From the NCBI RefSeq assembly GCF_000682775.1, contig NZ_AWFI01000001.1:62001-126000 (forward strand): a stretch of 64,000 nt of DNA, in the 5' to 3' direction. Positions 45,193 to 53,030 of this stretch are shown here, one piece after another. This stretch comes from Hyphomonas sp. L-53-1-40. GTDB lineage: Bacteria > Pseudomonadota > Alphaproteobacteria > Caulobacterales > Hyphomonadaceae. Numbering within the stretch: position 1 is the stretch's first letter; every line of letters begins with the position of its first letter. The position numbers and the translations under genes were made by a program. Below the pieces are notes generated by a model. It was not told where the DNA came from. It saw only the letters and a list, made by a program, of their open reading frames with translations, and did not search any database.

Positions 45193-46746
45193 ATGGGGCA
45201 AGTGATGGATATGTATCCTGCAAACAGGCAATCGCACTCACTCGCGCGCGATGATCGCGGCAATCTCACTGTGCTCACTGCGTTCATTCTGGCCTCCATG
45301 GTGGCGCTGGTTGGTTTGGCTGTCGATCTCGAGTTTATCTTCAGGCAACAGGCGCGCGTTCAATATGCGATGGACTCGGCGGTGCTGGCTGGGGCGTTGT
45401 CGCGCCAGGCGGGCGCGACAGATGAGGAAGTGACCGCAGACATTCGCGAATACATGAGCCCGCTGATTGCGAGCGCTGGCGGCGGTATGACATGTACACC
45501 CGTCACTGTGGTCTTCACCGATGACAGCGAAGACATTCTCGGGAAAATGAATTGCACCCAGCCGACCTTCATTTCCAACATCATGGGAAATGACGACATG
45601 AGCTTCAACGTCGCTTCGACCTCGACCTTCTCGGTCGGAAAGATCGATGTCTCGTTTGTGTTCGACGTATCGGGCTCCATGAACAGCAACAATCGGCTAA
45701 CCCTGTTGAAAGAGGCTGCGGTCATCGCGTTTGATGAATTGCTGCCAGATGATCAGGTGCGGGATGGCACGGTCAGGCTGGGCATTGTGACCTACAATAA
45801 TGCGGTCAATGCGGGGGCTTATTTTGATGAGGTGACGCGCGCGGTCACCATTCCGGCCGACACTTCCAACAGCAATGGGTTGAGCAATTACAATTCCTAC
45901 AATAGCGCGCGGATGTATGACGACGCGACCGGCAAGCGTTTCATGTACTACGAAAACGGCACGTGCACCGAAAGCGATCCGGATGAGTGTGACCAGCATG
46001 GTGACTATGACTGGGACGTTGCCCGATGGTTCTGGGAAGACTCGTCAGCCACCGACACGTGTGTGTACGAGCGCACAGGCACCTATGCTGATAGCGATGC
46101 AGCGCCGGGCAGCTTCGCCTGGATCGGGGCAGGCAATCCACGCTGGAACTTCTATGATAGCGATCGCGACAAGTATCGCGGCGAAAACGAGATCGAAAAT
46201 GGCGGCGCAAATGGCTCTACCGGCGCACTCGATTTCTACCATGCGACGTGCCGCGCCACCGGGCCGGTCCCATTGACCGAAGACAAGGCAGCGCTGACGG
46301 CCCATGTGAACAGCATGACGGCGAATGGCGGCACCGCCGGACATCTGGGAGTGGCGTGGGGGTGGTACCTGCTGTCGCCGAACTGGCAGAATGTCTGGCC
46401 GGAGACGGCCAAGCCCTGGGACTATGACGAGGTCAATGTGACCAAGGCCGTGATCCTGATGACAGATGGCGATTTCAACACAAACCATCCCAGCGCCAGC
46501 AAGAACTCCTTCAGGCAGGCCATGGATTTATGCGACGCCATGAAGGCCGAGCCGTCCAAGGTCCAGATTTACACGGTCGGTTTTCAGGTGCCATCCTATG
46601 TGCAGACCACGTCTGATGGGCAAACCATTATGGAATATTGCGCGACAAGCCCGTCTTATGCTTTTGATGCGTCGAGTGGGGACGAGTTGAAGGAAGTCTA
46701 TCGCGAGATCGCCCAGTCGATTTCAGATCTGCGCATCAAGAGCTAG
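45193..46746 (+). CDS. TadG-like pilus-assembly protein with vWA domain
   Basis: A 517-residue protein. An N-terminal TadE/TadG-type segment (DRGNLTVLTAFILASMVALVGLAVDLEFIF, about 22-51) is followed by a periplasmic region with a von Willebrand A domain whose MIDAS motif is D158-V-S-G-S162; the domain is interrupted by an insertion of about 130 residues rich in Asp and Tyr. TadG-like proteins accompany Flp/Tad pili used in surface attachment, but no other tad gene is nearby. The nearest start codons are at 45193, 45205 and 45211. It is divergent from thyA and converges with recF by 4 bases. Confidence 0.8.
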   Translation: MGQVMDMYPANRQSHSLARDDRGNLTVLTAFILASMVALVGLAVDLEFIFRQQARVQYAMDSAVLAGALSRQAGATDEEVTADIREYMSPLIASAGGGMTCTPVTVVFTDDSEDILGKMNCTQPTFISNIMGNDDMSFNVASTSTFSVGKIDVSFVFDVSGSMNSNNRLTLLKEAAVIAFDELLPDDQVRDGTVRLGIVTYNNAVNAGAYFDEVTRAVTIPADTSNSNGLSNYNSYNSARMYDDATGKRFMYYENGTCTESDPDECDQHGDYDWDVARWFWEDSSATDTCVYERTGTYADSDAAPGSFAWIGAGNPRWNFYDSDRDKYRGENEIENGGANGSTGALDFYHATCRATGPVPLTEDKAALTAHVNSMTANGGTAGHLGVAWGWYLLSPNWQNVWPETAKPWDYDEVNVTKAVILMTDGDFNTNHPSASKNSFRQAMDLCDAMKAEPSKVQIYTVGFQVPSYVQTTSDGQTIMEYCATSPSYAFDASSGDELKEVYREIAQSISDLRIKS

Positions 46747-47855
46747 GTTTCAGGGACTACCATTCCGTCATCTACGCGCACGGTTTGCGCCCGGCCCCCA
46801 AATGCTTCGAACAGGAAGGCTTCGGTGCCGGTCAGCCAGGCTTGCCCTCCCAGCGCTGCCAGCTCATCAAACAGTGCGGCGCGCCTGTCGGCATCAAGGT
46901 GGGCGGCTGCCTCGTCCAACAGCAGCAGGGGAGAGGGGCCATCGCCGCCAGCGCGGAGCGCCGCAGCCGATGCTAGGATCAAGCCGATGAGCAGGGCCTT
47001 CTGCTGGCCGGTCGAGGCGTCCTTGGCGGGCGCACCGGTTGGCCGGTGAATGACCGTCAGGTCTGAGCGATGCGGACCATCAATGGTGCGTCCGGCGGCG
47101 ATATCGCGGCGACGGGTCGTTCGGAAGGTTTCGGTCAGCGCTTCGAAGATCGTCTTGAAGTCATCACCGCGAATGGCGGCCTGTTCGGCTTTGCCCTCCA
47201 GTGCCAGGTCAGCCTTCGGGAAATAGCCTTCGGGTCTTGCATCAATCGCCACCTGCAGGGATTCCAGCACATGGGCGCGGTTGATGGCCATTTCTGCTCC
47301 GGACTCCGCCATGCGGGCCTCGATGGCATCGGCCCAGGCCGGATCCACATGACCGCGTTCCAGCAGGGCATTGCGTTCGCGCATCGCTTTCTCATAACGG
47401 CCCGCAGCGGTGCCATGGGTTGGCATATGCGCCATGACCTGACGGTCAAAGAAGCGCCGTCGGTCGGACGTGCTGCCACGAAACACACCGTCCATTGTGG
47501 GCGTTAGCCAGACGATGCGCACAAGATCTGCGAGGTCGGATGCGGTCGCTGGCGCGCCATCAATACGTACGGTACGCTTCGTACTGGGGCCGGTATCGAC
47601 ACCGACCCCAATCCGCTGGTCGTTTGCCAGTGCGGCGGAAACGGCCCAGCCGCCCGGCGCGTCTTTCCGTATCATTTCCGGCAGAGTGGCTGAACGCAGA
47701 CCTCGGCCCGGCCCCAACTGGCTGACGGCTTCCAACAGGTTCGTCTTGCCTGCGCCATTCGACCCATAGAGACAGACATGTCGGCCATCGAGTGGCAAGC
47801 TGAGCGACTCGTAGTTGCGAAAATCAGTCAGAGTCAGGCGGGTCAGGGCGGTCAT
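46743..47855 (-). CDS. recF: DNA replication and repair protein RecF
   Basis: A 370-residue SMC-like ATPase that loads RecA at gaps and helps restart forks. Visible are the N-terminal LTDFRNYESL, Walker A YGSNGAGKTNLLEAV, the signature region DASTGQQKALLIGLILASA and Walker B PLLLLDEAAAHLD. It lies 25 bases after the monooxygenase gene, downstream of dnaN on the same strand, giving the order dnaA-dnaN-monooxygenase-recF. Confidence 0.95.
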   Translation of the reverse strand: MTALTRLTLTDFRNYESLSLPLDGRHVCLYGSNGAGKTNLLEAVSQLGPGRGLRSATLPEMIRKDAPGGWAVSAALANDQRIGVGVDTGPSTKRTVRIDGAPATASDLADLVRIVWLTPTMDGVFRGSTSDRRRFFDRQVMAHMPTHGTAAGRYEKAMRERNALLERGHVDPAWADAIEARMAESGAEMAINRAHVLESLQVAIDARPEGYFPKADLALEGKAEQAAIRGDDFKTIFEALTETFRTTRRRDIAAGRTIDGPHRSDLTVIHRPTGAPAKDASTGQQKALLIGLILASAAALRAGGDGPSPLLLLDEAAAHLDADRRAALFDELAALGGQAWLTGTEAFLFEAFGGRAQTVRVDDGMVVPET

Positions 47856-47880
47856 TCAGGCTGTATGGAGGGGCCAGAGG

Positions 47881-48276
47881 TCAGGAGTCGAGACCATGGC
47901 CGCCTTCGGGCCGGGTCTCTGCAATGCGTTCCATGCCAGCGATCATTGGGCGGCCCTTGACGATGGCACCCTGTACACTTGGCATCGTCAGGCTCGCCGT
48001 GTGGCTTTCCTGACTGTCCCAGGCTTCGGTTATCCAGATGGCATTCGCGTCTGTCGGATCGCTGGCCACGATATAGCTGAGGCAGCCGGGCATGCCCGAG
48101 ACGCCATCAATCAGGATCCGCATCAGCGCGTCGCGGTTGCCATCCGTTGCCGTGAACTTTCCGATGAGGCCGTACATGCTTGTCTCCTTCCGGGTCTGGA
48201 TGCCACAGGCCGCCAAGCCGGTCGCTGCTGTTGCGCTGGCAAGAAGGGTCCGGCGGTCCAGCGGCTCCACAGGCAA
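47881..48276 (-). CDS. Antibiotic-biosynthesis-monooxygenase-fold protein with possible Tat lipoprotein form
   Basis: The ABM domain (about 98 residues: MYGLIGKFTATDGNRDALMRIL ... IWITEAWDSQESH) is a small dimeric ferredoxin-like fold, often a heme- or quinol-linked oxygenase. Two starts are plausible. The ATG at 48177 follows a strong AAGGAG seven bases upstream and gives a cytoplasmic protein. The longer frame, from a TTG at 48276 or GTG at 48270, adds DRRTLLASATAATGLAAC, a Tat signal with a lipobox, but has no good ribosome site. It sits between dnaN and recF, 1 base after the dnaN stop. Confidence 0.75.
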   Translation of the reverse strand: MPVEPLDRRTLLASATAATGLAACGIQTRKETSMYGLIGKFTATDGNRDALMRILIDGVSGMPGCLSYIVASDPTDANAIWITEAWDSQESHTASLTMPSVQGAIVKGRPMIAGMERIAETRPEGGHGLDS

Positions 48277-48277
48277 A

Positions 48278-49399
48278 CTACACCCGCAGCGGCATCAGCA
48301 CATAACGCGCGCTGTCGTCTGATGGGTCCAGCACGAGCGCAGGCGACGCAGGATCGCTGAACATGAACTCGGCTTCGACAGCCTCGATCTGGCCGGCAAT
48401 GTCGAGCAGGTATTTCGCGTTGAATCCGATTTCCATCGCTTCGGAGCCATACTCGGCTTCGAGTTCTTCATTGCCGACACCCGTCTCAGCGTGATTGACG
48501 GCCAGCACCAGCTTGCCGTCAGACAGGGACATTTTTACCGAGCGTGAGCGCTCGGCCGACACGGTCGAAACGCGGTCGACGGCAGCTTCGAAGGCTTTGT
48601 TGTCGATGGTGAGCTTCCGGTCATTTCCTTTAGGGATCACGCGGCCGTAATCGGGGAAGGAGCCGTCGATCAGCTTGGACGTCAGGACAGCGCGGCCTGC
48701 ACGGACAACGATCTTGGTGTCTGACACTTCAATCTCGATATCTTCGTCGACTGCATCCACCAGGCGGCGCGCTTCGGCGACAGCCTTACGGGGCACGATG
48801 ATACCTTCCAGATCTTCCGAGCCAGCCGGCGCGGGCAGCTCTGCCAAGGCAAGACGATGACCGTCTGTGGCAACGGTGCGGAGCACAGCCGTACCGTCTT
48901 CGGTCTTGGCTCCGTGAAGATAAACGCCGTTTAGATAGTAGCGGGTTTCTTCAGTGGAGATCGCGAAGCGGGTCTTGTCGATCAAACGGGCGAATTCCTT
49001 GGCGCCAAGTGAGAACTTGGTCGGCGTGTCGTCAGAGCTCATGGTCTGGAAGTCGGATGCTGGCAGGGTCGGCAGCTCAAAGTGAGAGCGGCCTGCGGTG
49101 ATCGCGAGGCGCTGGCCTTCGGGTTGGACTTCCAGTTCGACTTCGGAGCCAGCAGGCAGTTTGCGGACAACATCAAACAGCGTTCCGGCCGGCGCAGTGA
49201 CTGCGCCTTCGCGCGTGACGGTTGCATCCGCGCTGTCTACGGCCTCGATGTCGAGATCGGTCGCAGTGAGTTTCAACTCGCCATTGCTTGCCTGAAGCAA
49301 GACATTGGAGAGGATCGGAATTGTGTTCCGGCGCTCCACCACATTCTGCACGTGAGAGAGTGCGTTCAGCAGGTCGCCGCGTTCAATCGTCAGTTTCAT
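48278..49399 (-). CDS. dnaN: DNA polymerase III beta clamp
   Basis: The 373-residue sliding clamp, three repeats of the clamp fold, starting MKLTIERGDLLNALSHVQNVVERRNTIPILSNVLL and ending SARYVLMPLRV as is usual. It tethers polymerase III to DNA. It lies 193 bases downstream of dnaA on the same strand; a 10-bp GC-rich hairpin sits in the gap. Confidence 0.98.
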   Translation of the reverse strand: MKLTIERGDLLNALSHVQNVVERRNTIPILSNVLLQASNGELKLTATDLDIEAVDSADATVTREGAVTAPAGTLFDVVRKLPAGSEVELEVQPEGQRLAITAGRSHFELPTLPASDFQTMSSDDTPTKFSLGAKEFARLIDKTRFAISTEETRYYLNGVYLHGAKTEDGTAVLRTVATDGHRLALAELPAPAGSEDLEGIIVPRKAVAEARRLVDAVDEDIEIEVSDTKIVVRAGRAVLTSKLIDGSFPDYGRVIPKGNDRKLTIDNKAFEAAVDRVSTVSAERSRSVKMSLSDGKLVLAVNHAETGVGNEELEAEYGSEAMEIGFNAKYLLDIAGQIEAVEAEFMFSDPASPALVLDPSDDSARYVLMPLRV

Positions 49400-49495
49400 C
49401 GTCCGTTCCGTTCATCGGGGGGCCTTCGAAAAAGGCCCGGAATTCTTCACCAGTCCTGCCGCTTCCGCCCGGAACCGGCGGTCCGGAATGGAATC

Positions 49496-49521
49496 GGCCC
49501 GCTCTGCGGGGAGAGCGGGCC
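49496..49521. repeat. Perfect 10-bp hairpin between dnaA and dnaN
   Basis: GGCCCGCTCT (49496-49505) and AGAGCGGGCC (49512-49521) pair perfectly around a six-base loop. No T-run follows on the minus strand, so it is not a normal intrinsic terminator for dnaA. It may set a partial stop, an mRNA end or protection for the dnaN transcript. Confidence 0.6.
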
Positions 49522-49592
49522 GAGCACACTTACTCAAACAAAGGCAAAAGCCAAGCGCCGATCGTAGATTCGCGGCTCTCAGCTGGGTTTGC

Positions 49593-51062
49593 CTAATTCA
49601 TGCCTGCCGCCTGTAGCTCCAGGATGGTCTCGTTTACGGCTTTGATGTGGGCGCCCAACTCATTGTTCTCAGGCAGGGCCTTGGACACTTTGCGGTGCGC
49701 GTACAGGATCGTGGTGTGGTCACGCTTGCCGAAGCTGTAGCCGATCTGCGGGAAGGATTTCCCGGTCAGTTCGCGGCAAAGATACATGGCAATCTGGCGT
49801 GGATACACCACGGCGCGTGCCTTGCTCGGGCTCTCCATGTCAGCCTTGGAAACCTCGAACACTTTCATGGCAGCCTTCTTGACCAGTTCGATGGAGGGCT
49901 GGCGCACATCGCCTTCGGTCCGGCGGATGATCTTGTGAACCATTTCCATTGTGGGCGTGCGAATGCCGAAGGCCGCTTCAGTGTAGAGGTTCCAGATCGC
50001 CCCCGTCATCTCGCGGGCCTGACCCCGAATGCCGGCATTGAACTCTGCGATCATCTCGTCGGTGACCGCAAAGTTCGGGTGACCGGCCTCAATGTGATCA
50101 GCAAGATGGCGCATGATCTGGTGCCGCATGCCTGCATCCGGCGCGCCCACCTCAACAGTGGTTGCGCCTTTCAGCTCACTGATCATGCGCGGGCTGAACC
50201 CGGTGACATCGCCGGGGGCCTTGTCACCCGCCAGCACGACCTGGCCGCCATTGGCCGTGACTTCGCGAATGTTCTGAAACAGTTCAGTCTCGGTGCCGGG
50301 CTTGCCGCTGATGCGATGCAGATCGTCGATCATCAAGATGGTCGCTGCGCGCAAGCGCTTCTTGAGGGCGCTTGTATCCTTCACCTTCACGCCATCGGTG
50401 TAGGATGAGAGGAATTCCTCGGCCGTCAGATAGACAATGTGACAATCCTCGCCGCGCTGCTCTGCAGCGGTCTTCAATGCGTGCAGGATGTGTGTCTTGC
50501 CAGTGCCTTGCAGGCCGTAGAACAAGGTTGTCAGCGTTCCGACCGGCAACCCGCCCGCAATGCGTTTGGCCATCTGGACAGCCAGTTCGTTCGCCTCACC
50601 CGTGACGAGCGTGTCGAAGCTCATAACCGGCGCGCCGGAGCCGGAACCGACAGGTTTCGCCTGCACGGGAGCAGCTTCGGTGATCTCCGCCTTCGCCCAT
50701 GGGTCCTCGACGATGTCGAGCAGCTCAGCGGGCGCGGTTCGCCAGCAGACAAGCTTGACCGCGCGGCTTGCCGGGTCATGCTCGCGCCAGATGCGTTGGA
50801 TCGCATGGCGGTGAGCCCCGTATACGCGGTCAAATGACAGCGGGTCGCGTGCCGCGATCACCATCTCGCCATTGAACTCGGCGACCAGACGCAGGCCATC
50901 GATCCAGCGATCATAGTCGGCGGTGTTGAGGATTGTCGCAAGATGGGCTTTGACAGTGAGCCAAATCTCCTTGCCCGGAGCATTCTTGCCTTTATTCATC
51001 TTCTCGAAGTCTACGCCAGTTTTTGAATCAAAGAGTTTGTTCCCGTCCATGCCGAGCCCCAT
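49593..51062 (-). CDS. dnaA: Divergent chromosomal replication initiator DnaA
   Basis: A 489-residue protein with DnaA domain order: an N-terminal domain I-like part (about 32-100), a linker, an AAA+ core with Walker A G183-LQGTGK189-T and Walker B I245-D246-D247, and domain IV with the DNA-binding signature SFPQIGYSFGKRDHTTILYAHRKV. The AAA+ core differs from usual DnaA: GGVGLGKTH reads GLQGTGKTH, and the Box VII arginine-finger position in the ERLRSRF-like segment reads SPRMISELKG, giving E296. The start is uncertain (51062 or 51050), with no strong ribosome site. Confidence 0.88.
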   Translation of the reverse strand: MGLGMDGNKLFDSKTGVDFEKMNKGKNAPGKEIWLTVKAHLATILNTADYDRWIDGLRLVAEFNGEMVIAARDPLSFDRVYGAHRHAIQRIWREHDPASRAVKLVCWRTAPAELLDIVEDPWAKAEITEAAPVQAKPVGSGSGAPVMSFDTLVTGEANELAVQMAKRIAGGLPVGTLTTLFYGLQGTGKTHILHALKTAAEQRGEDCHIVYLTAEEFLSSYTDGVKVKDTSALKKRLRAATILMIDDLHRISGKPGTETELFQNIREVTANGGQVVLAGDKAPGDVTGFSPRMISELKGATTVEVGAPDAGMRHQIMRHLADHIEAGHPNFAVTDEMIAEFNAGIRGQAREMTGAIWNLYTEAAFGIRTPTMEMVHKIIRRTEGDVRQPSIELVKKAAMKVFEVSKADMESPSKARAVVYPRQIAMYLCRELTGKSFPQIGYSFGKRDHTTILYAHRKVSKALPENNELGAHIKAVNETILELQAAGMN

Positions 51063-51537
51063 TTTCTAATTATAATTTCACCCTGACCAACTGGCACGCA
51101 GTTCCCCTTCCGAACCGAAATTCGGTCACACTTAATACTCCGTGTCGGGAGAACTTTTCTGTTGGTAAATTGAAATTACTCACTGGGGGTTTTGCTGACA
51201 AGTGCTACTTTTATGCGACAGCAGGATTTGGTGAGTTGACTCTTCGCACTGTACCTCAAACCGCAATCAAATCAGGTGCTTGAGCACTGATCTTTTTTTG
51301 TGAGTGAGTCGCCCCACACATTTGTTCGCACCTGTTCTGTCAACAGGGGGCGCGGGTATAAGGCTGTGGATATCTGCAGAAAATCGGCGCGTTTCTCAGG
51401 ATCGTTAACGAGTTCTTACATTACCGCAACCCGGACCCCTTCAGTCAGCCCAAATTCGCAATCCTTCCATTAAACATCCAGTAGAAATGATGTTTCATTT
51501 CGAAAGGTCCAATTTGTTGTATTAGGAGATTGACAAG
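51063..51537. promoter_or_regulatory. dnaA upstream region
   Basis: About 475 A+T-rich bases without a convincing gene. They contain one DnaA-box-like ATATCCACA (minus strand, 51373-51365; one mismatch to TTATCCACA), GANTC sites at 51238-51242 and 51306-51310, a near-CtrA site TTAA-N7-TTAC at 51405-51419, and a CCTGTT/AACAGG inverted repeat at 51331-51347. These suit cell-cycle control of dnaA. A single weak DnaA box is not enough to call a replication origin. Confidence 0.55.
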
Positions 51538-51568
51538 AAAAAACCCGCCTGAACGGTCAGGCGGGTTT
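51538..51568 (-). terminator. Rho-independent terminator of rpsT
   Basis: On the minus strand AAACCCGCCTGA, loop CCGT and TCAGGCGGGTTT form a perfect 12-bp stem (51568-51541) that runs straight into a T-run ending at 51538. It lies 26 bases after the rpsT stop and separates rpsT from dnaA. Confidence 0.93.
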
Positions 51569-51594
51569 CAAATTTTCAATCGGGAAAAGTCCGA

Positions 51595-51858
51595 TCAGCC
51601 CATCGCTTTGACGCGAGCCGACAGACGCGAAACTTTCCGCGATGATGTATTTTTGTGCATGACGCCTTTGGTCACCGCGCGCATCAGTTCAGGCTGAGCA
51701 GAGCGCAGCGCTTCCTGGGCAGCAGACTTGTCGCCGGCTTCGATTGCTTCTTCGACCTTGCGAACAAAAGTACGCACGCGCGAGCGGCGGGCTTTGTTCA
51801 CTTCGGTGCGGTTCGCAATCTTGCGGACCATTTTCTTGGCGGAACGGGTATTAGCCAT
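51595..51858 (-). CDS. rpsT: Ribosomal protein S20
   Basis: An 87-residue, very basic primary 16S rRNA-binding protein: [35 protein letters not shown] and a C-terminal [22 protein letters not shown]. The ATG at 51858 follows AGGAG; the frame is open 25 codons further upstream but without homology. It is next to dnaA, as in Caulobacter and relatives, but has its own terminator. Confidence 0.97.
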   Translation of the reverse strand: MANTRSAKKMVRKIANRTEVNKARRSRVRTFVRKVEEAIEAGDKSAAQEALRSAQPELMRAVTKGVMHKNTSSRKVSRLSARVKAMG

Positions 51859-51987
51859 ATTAAACTCCTGTGGCCCAAAGGGCTCCCTTCGGGCTGAAGG
51901 CGGGGGAATACATAAACGGTGCGAAGGCGTCAACCGCGCAATTGAGGCTGGTCGCAGGAAATAGCAGGTGGGCCGGGGCTTTCAGCA

Positions 51988-52770
51988 TCATTTGTCTTTG
52001 AAATGAGCTGAGCGTTTCTCGACATAGGCGGCCATGCCCTCTTTCTGGTCATCCGTGGAGAACAGGGACTGGAACATCCGGCGTTCAAACTGGATGCCTT
52101 GCGAAAGCGGAGTCTCATAGGCCACCTTGATGGCTTCCTTGGTCAGCATGGCGGCCGCCAGAGGCATTGAGGCGATCGTGCGGGCGAGCTCCCGCGCAGC
52201 ATCCATCAGGTCGTCGGCAGGGACGACCCGGCTGACAAGGCCACAACGTTCGGCTTCTTCAGCCTCCATCATGCGACCAGTAAGGCAGAGTTCCATCGTC
52301 TTGGATTTGCCAATGACGCGGGCGAGACGCTGAGTGCCGCCGGCACCGGGCATGACGCCGAGGCGCACTTCCGGCTGTCCGAACCTGGCGGTATCCGCCG
52401 CCAGTATGATGTCGCACATCAGGGCCAGTTCGCATCCCCCGCCAATGGCATAGCCGGAAACGGCGGCCACAATGGGTTTGCGGGCGCGAGCTGCGCGTTC
52501 CCAGTTCCGGCTGATAAAATCTTCATAATAGGACTCAGGATAGGTTTTTTCCTGAATTTCCTTGATATCTGCGCCACCCGAAAAGGCCTTCTTGCCGCCC
52601 GTCAGGATGATGCAGCCAATGTCCGGATCGGCTTCAAATCGATCCAGCGCATCTGTCAGCTCATTCATCATCTCTTCGCAGAGGGCGTTCAGGCTCTCGG
52701 CGCGATTGAGCGTGATCACGGCGAAGCCGGCTTCCTGGTCAATCTCGGTGAGAAGCGTTTTGTAAGACAT
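51988..52770 (-). CDS. Enoyl-CoA hydratase
   Basis: A 260-residue crotonase-fold enzyme, short-chain enoyl-CoA hydratase type (beta-oxidation). The two oxyanion-hole loops are GGKKAFSGGADIKEI and AIGGGCELALMCDIILA; the catalytic Glu pair is expected near PEVRLGVMPGAGGTQRLARVIG, which carries the EVxLG and PGAGGTQ motifs of true hydratases. It ends in KRSAHFKDK. It is not clustered with other fatty-acid genes. Confidence 0.92.
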   Translation of the reverse strand: MSYKTLLTEIDQEAGFAVITLNRAESLNALCEEMMNELTDALDRFEADPDIGCIILTGGKKAFSGGADIKEIQEKTYPESYYEDFISRNWERAARARKPIVAAVSGYAIGGGCELALMCDIILAADTARFGQPEVRLGVMPGAGGTQRLARVIGKSKTMELCLTGRMMEAEEAERCGLVSRVVPADDLMDAARELARTIASMPLAAAMLTKEAIKVAYETPLSQGIQFERRMFQSLFSTDDQKEGMAAYVEKRSAHFKDK

Positions 52771-53030
52771 TCATTAAATCCTGCTCGTCGCGGTGTGGCG
52801 CTGGCAATTTGATCTGCAGCAGCCTTTAACTTTCGGGACACTCTACATTCGGCTGCCCGGAGCCGGCAAAATCTGGAGGGCGATGCGCTTTTTCTGTTGC
52901 GGATCAATTCGCGAAGGCGGGCCTATACCGCGAACATGACGCATTTGTCATCCATTGCGAGTCATATGGCGGGAAAGGGCGACAATATACGCGATTGGTT
53001 GTTTTCAAGGCAGCACCCTATATCCCACCC

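Noticed and set aside
51023-51283. 86-codon plus-strand frame overlapping the dnaA start
   Set aside because: It has no ribosome site and no recognisable domain, overlaps dnaA, and lies in A+T-rich regulatory DNA.
51324-51337. LexA-like GTTC repeat in the dnaA upstream region
   Set aside because: Alphaproteobacterial LexA boxes are GTTC-N7-GTTC. Here the two GTTC copies are 6 bases apart, so the spacing does not match.
51063-51594. Chromosome origin next to dnaA
   Set aside because: Only one mismatched DnaA box is visible and no 13-mer array; in Caulobacter relatives the origin lies near hemE. The presence of dnaA alone does not locate it.
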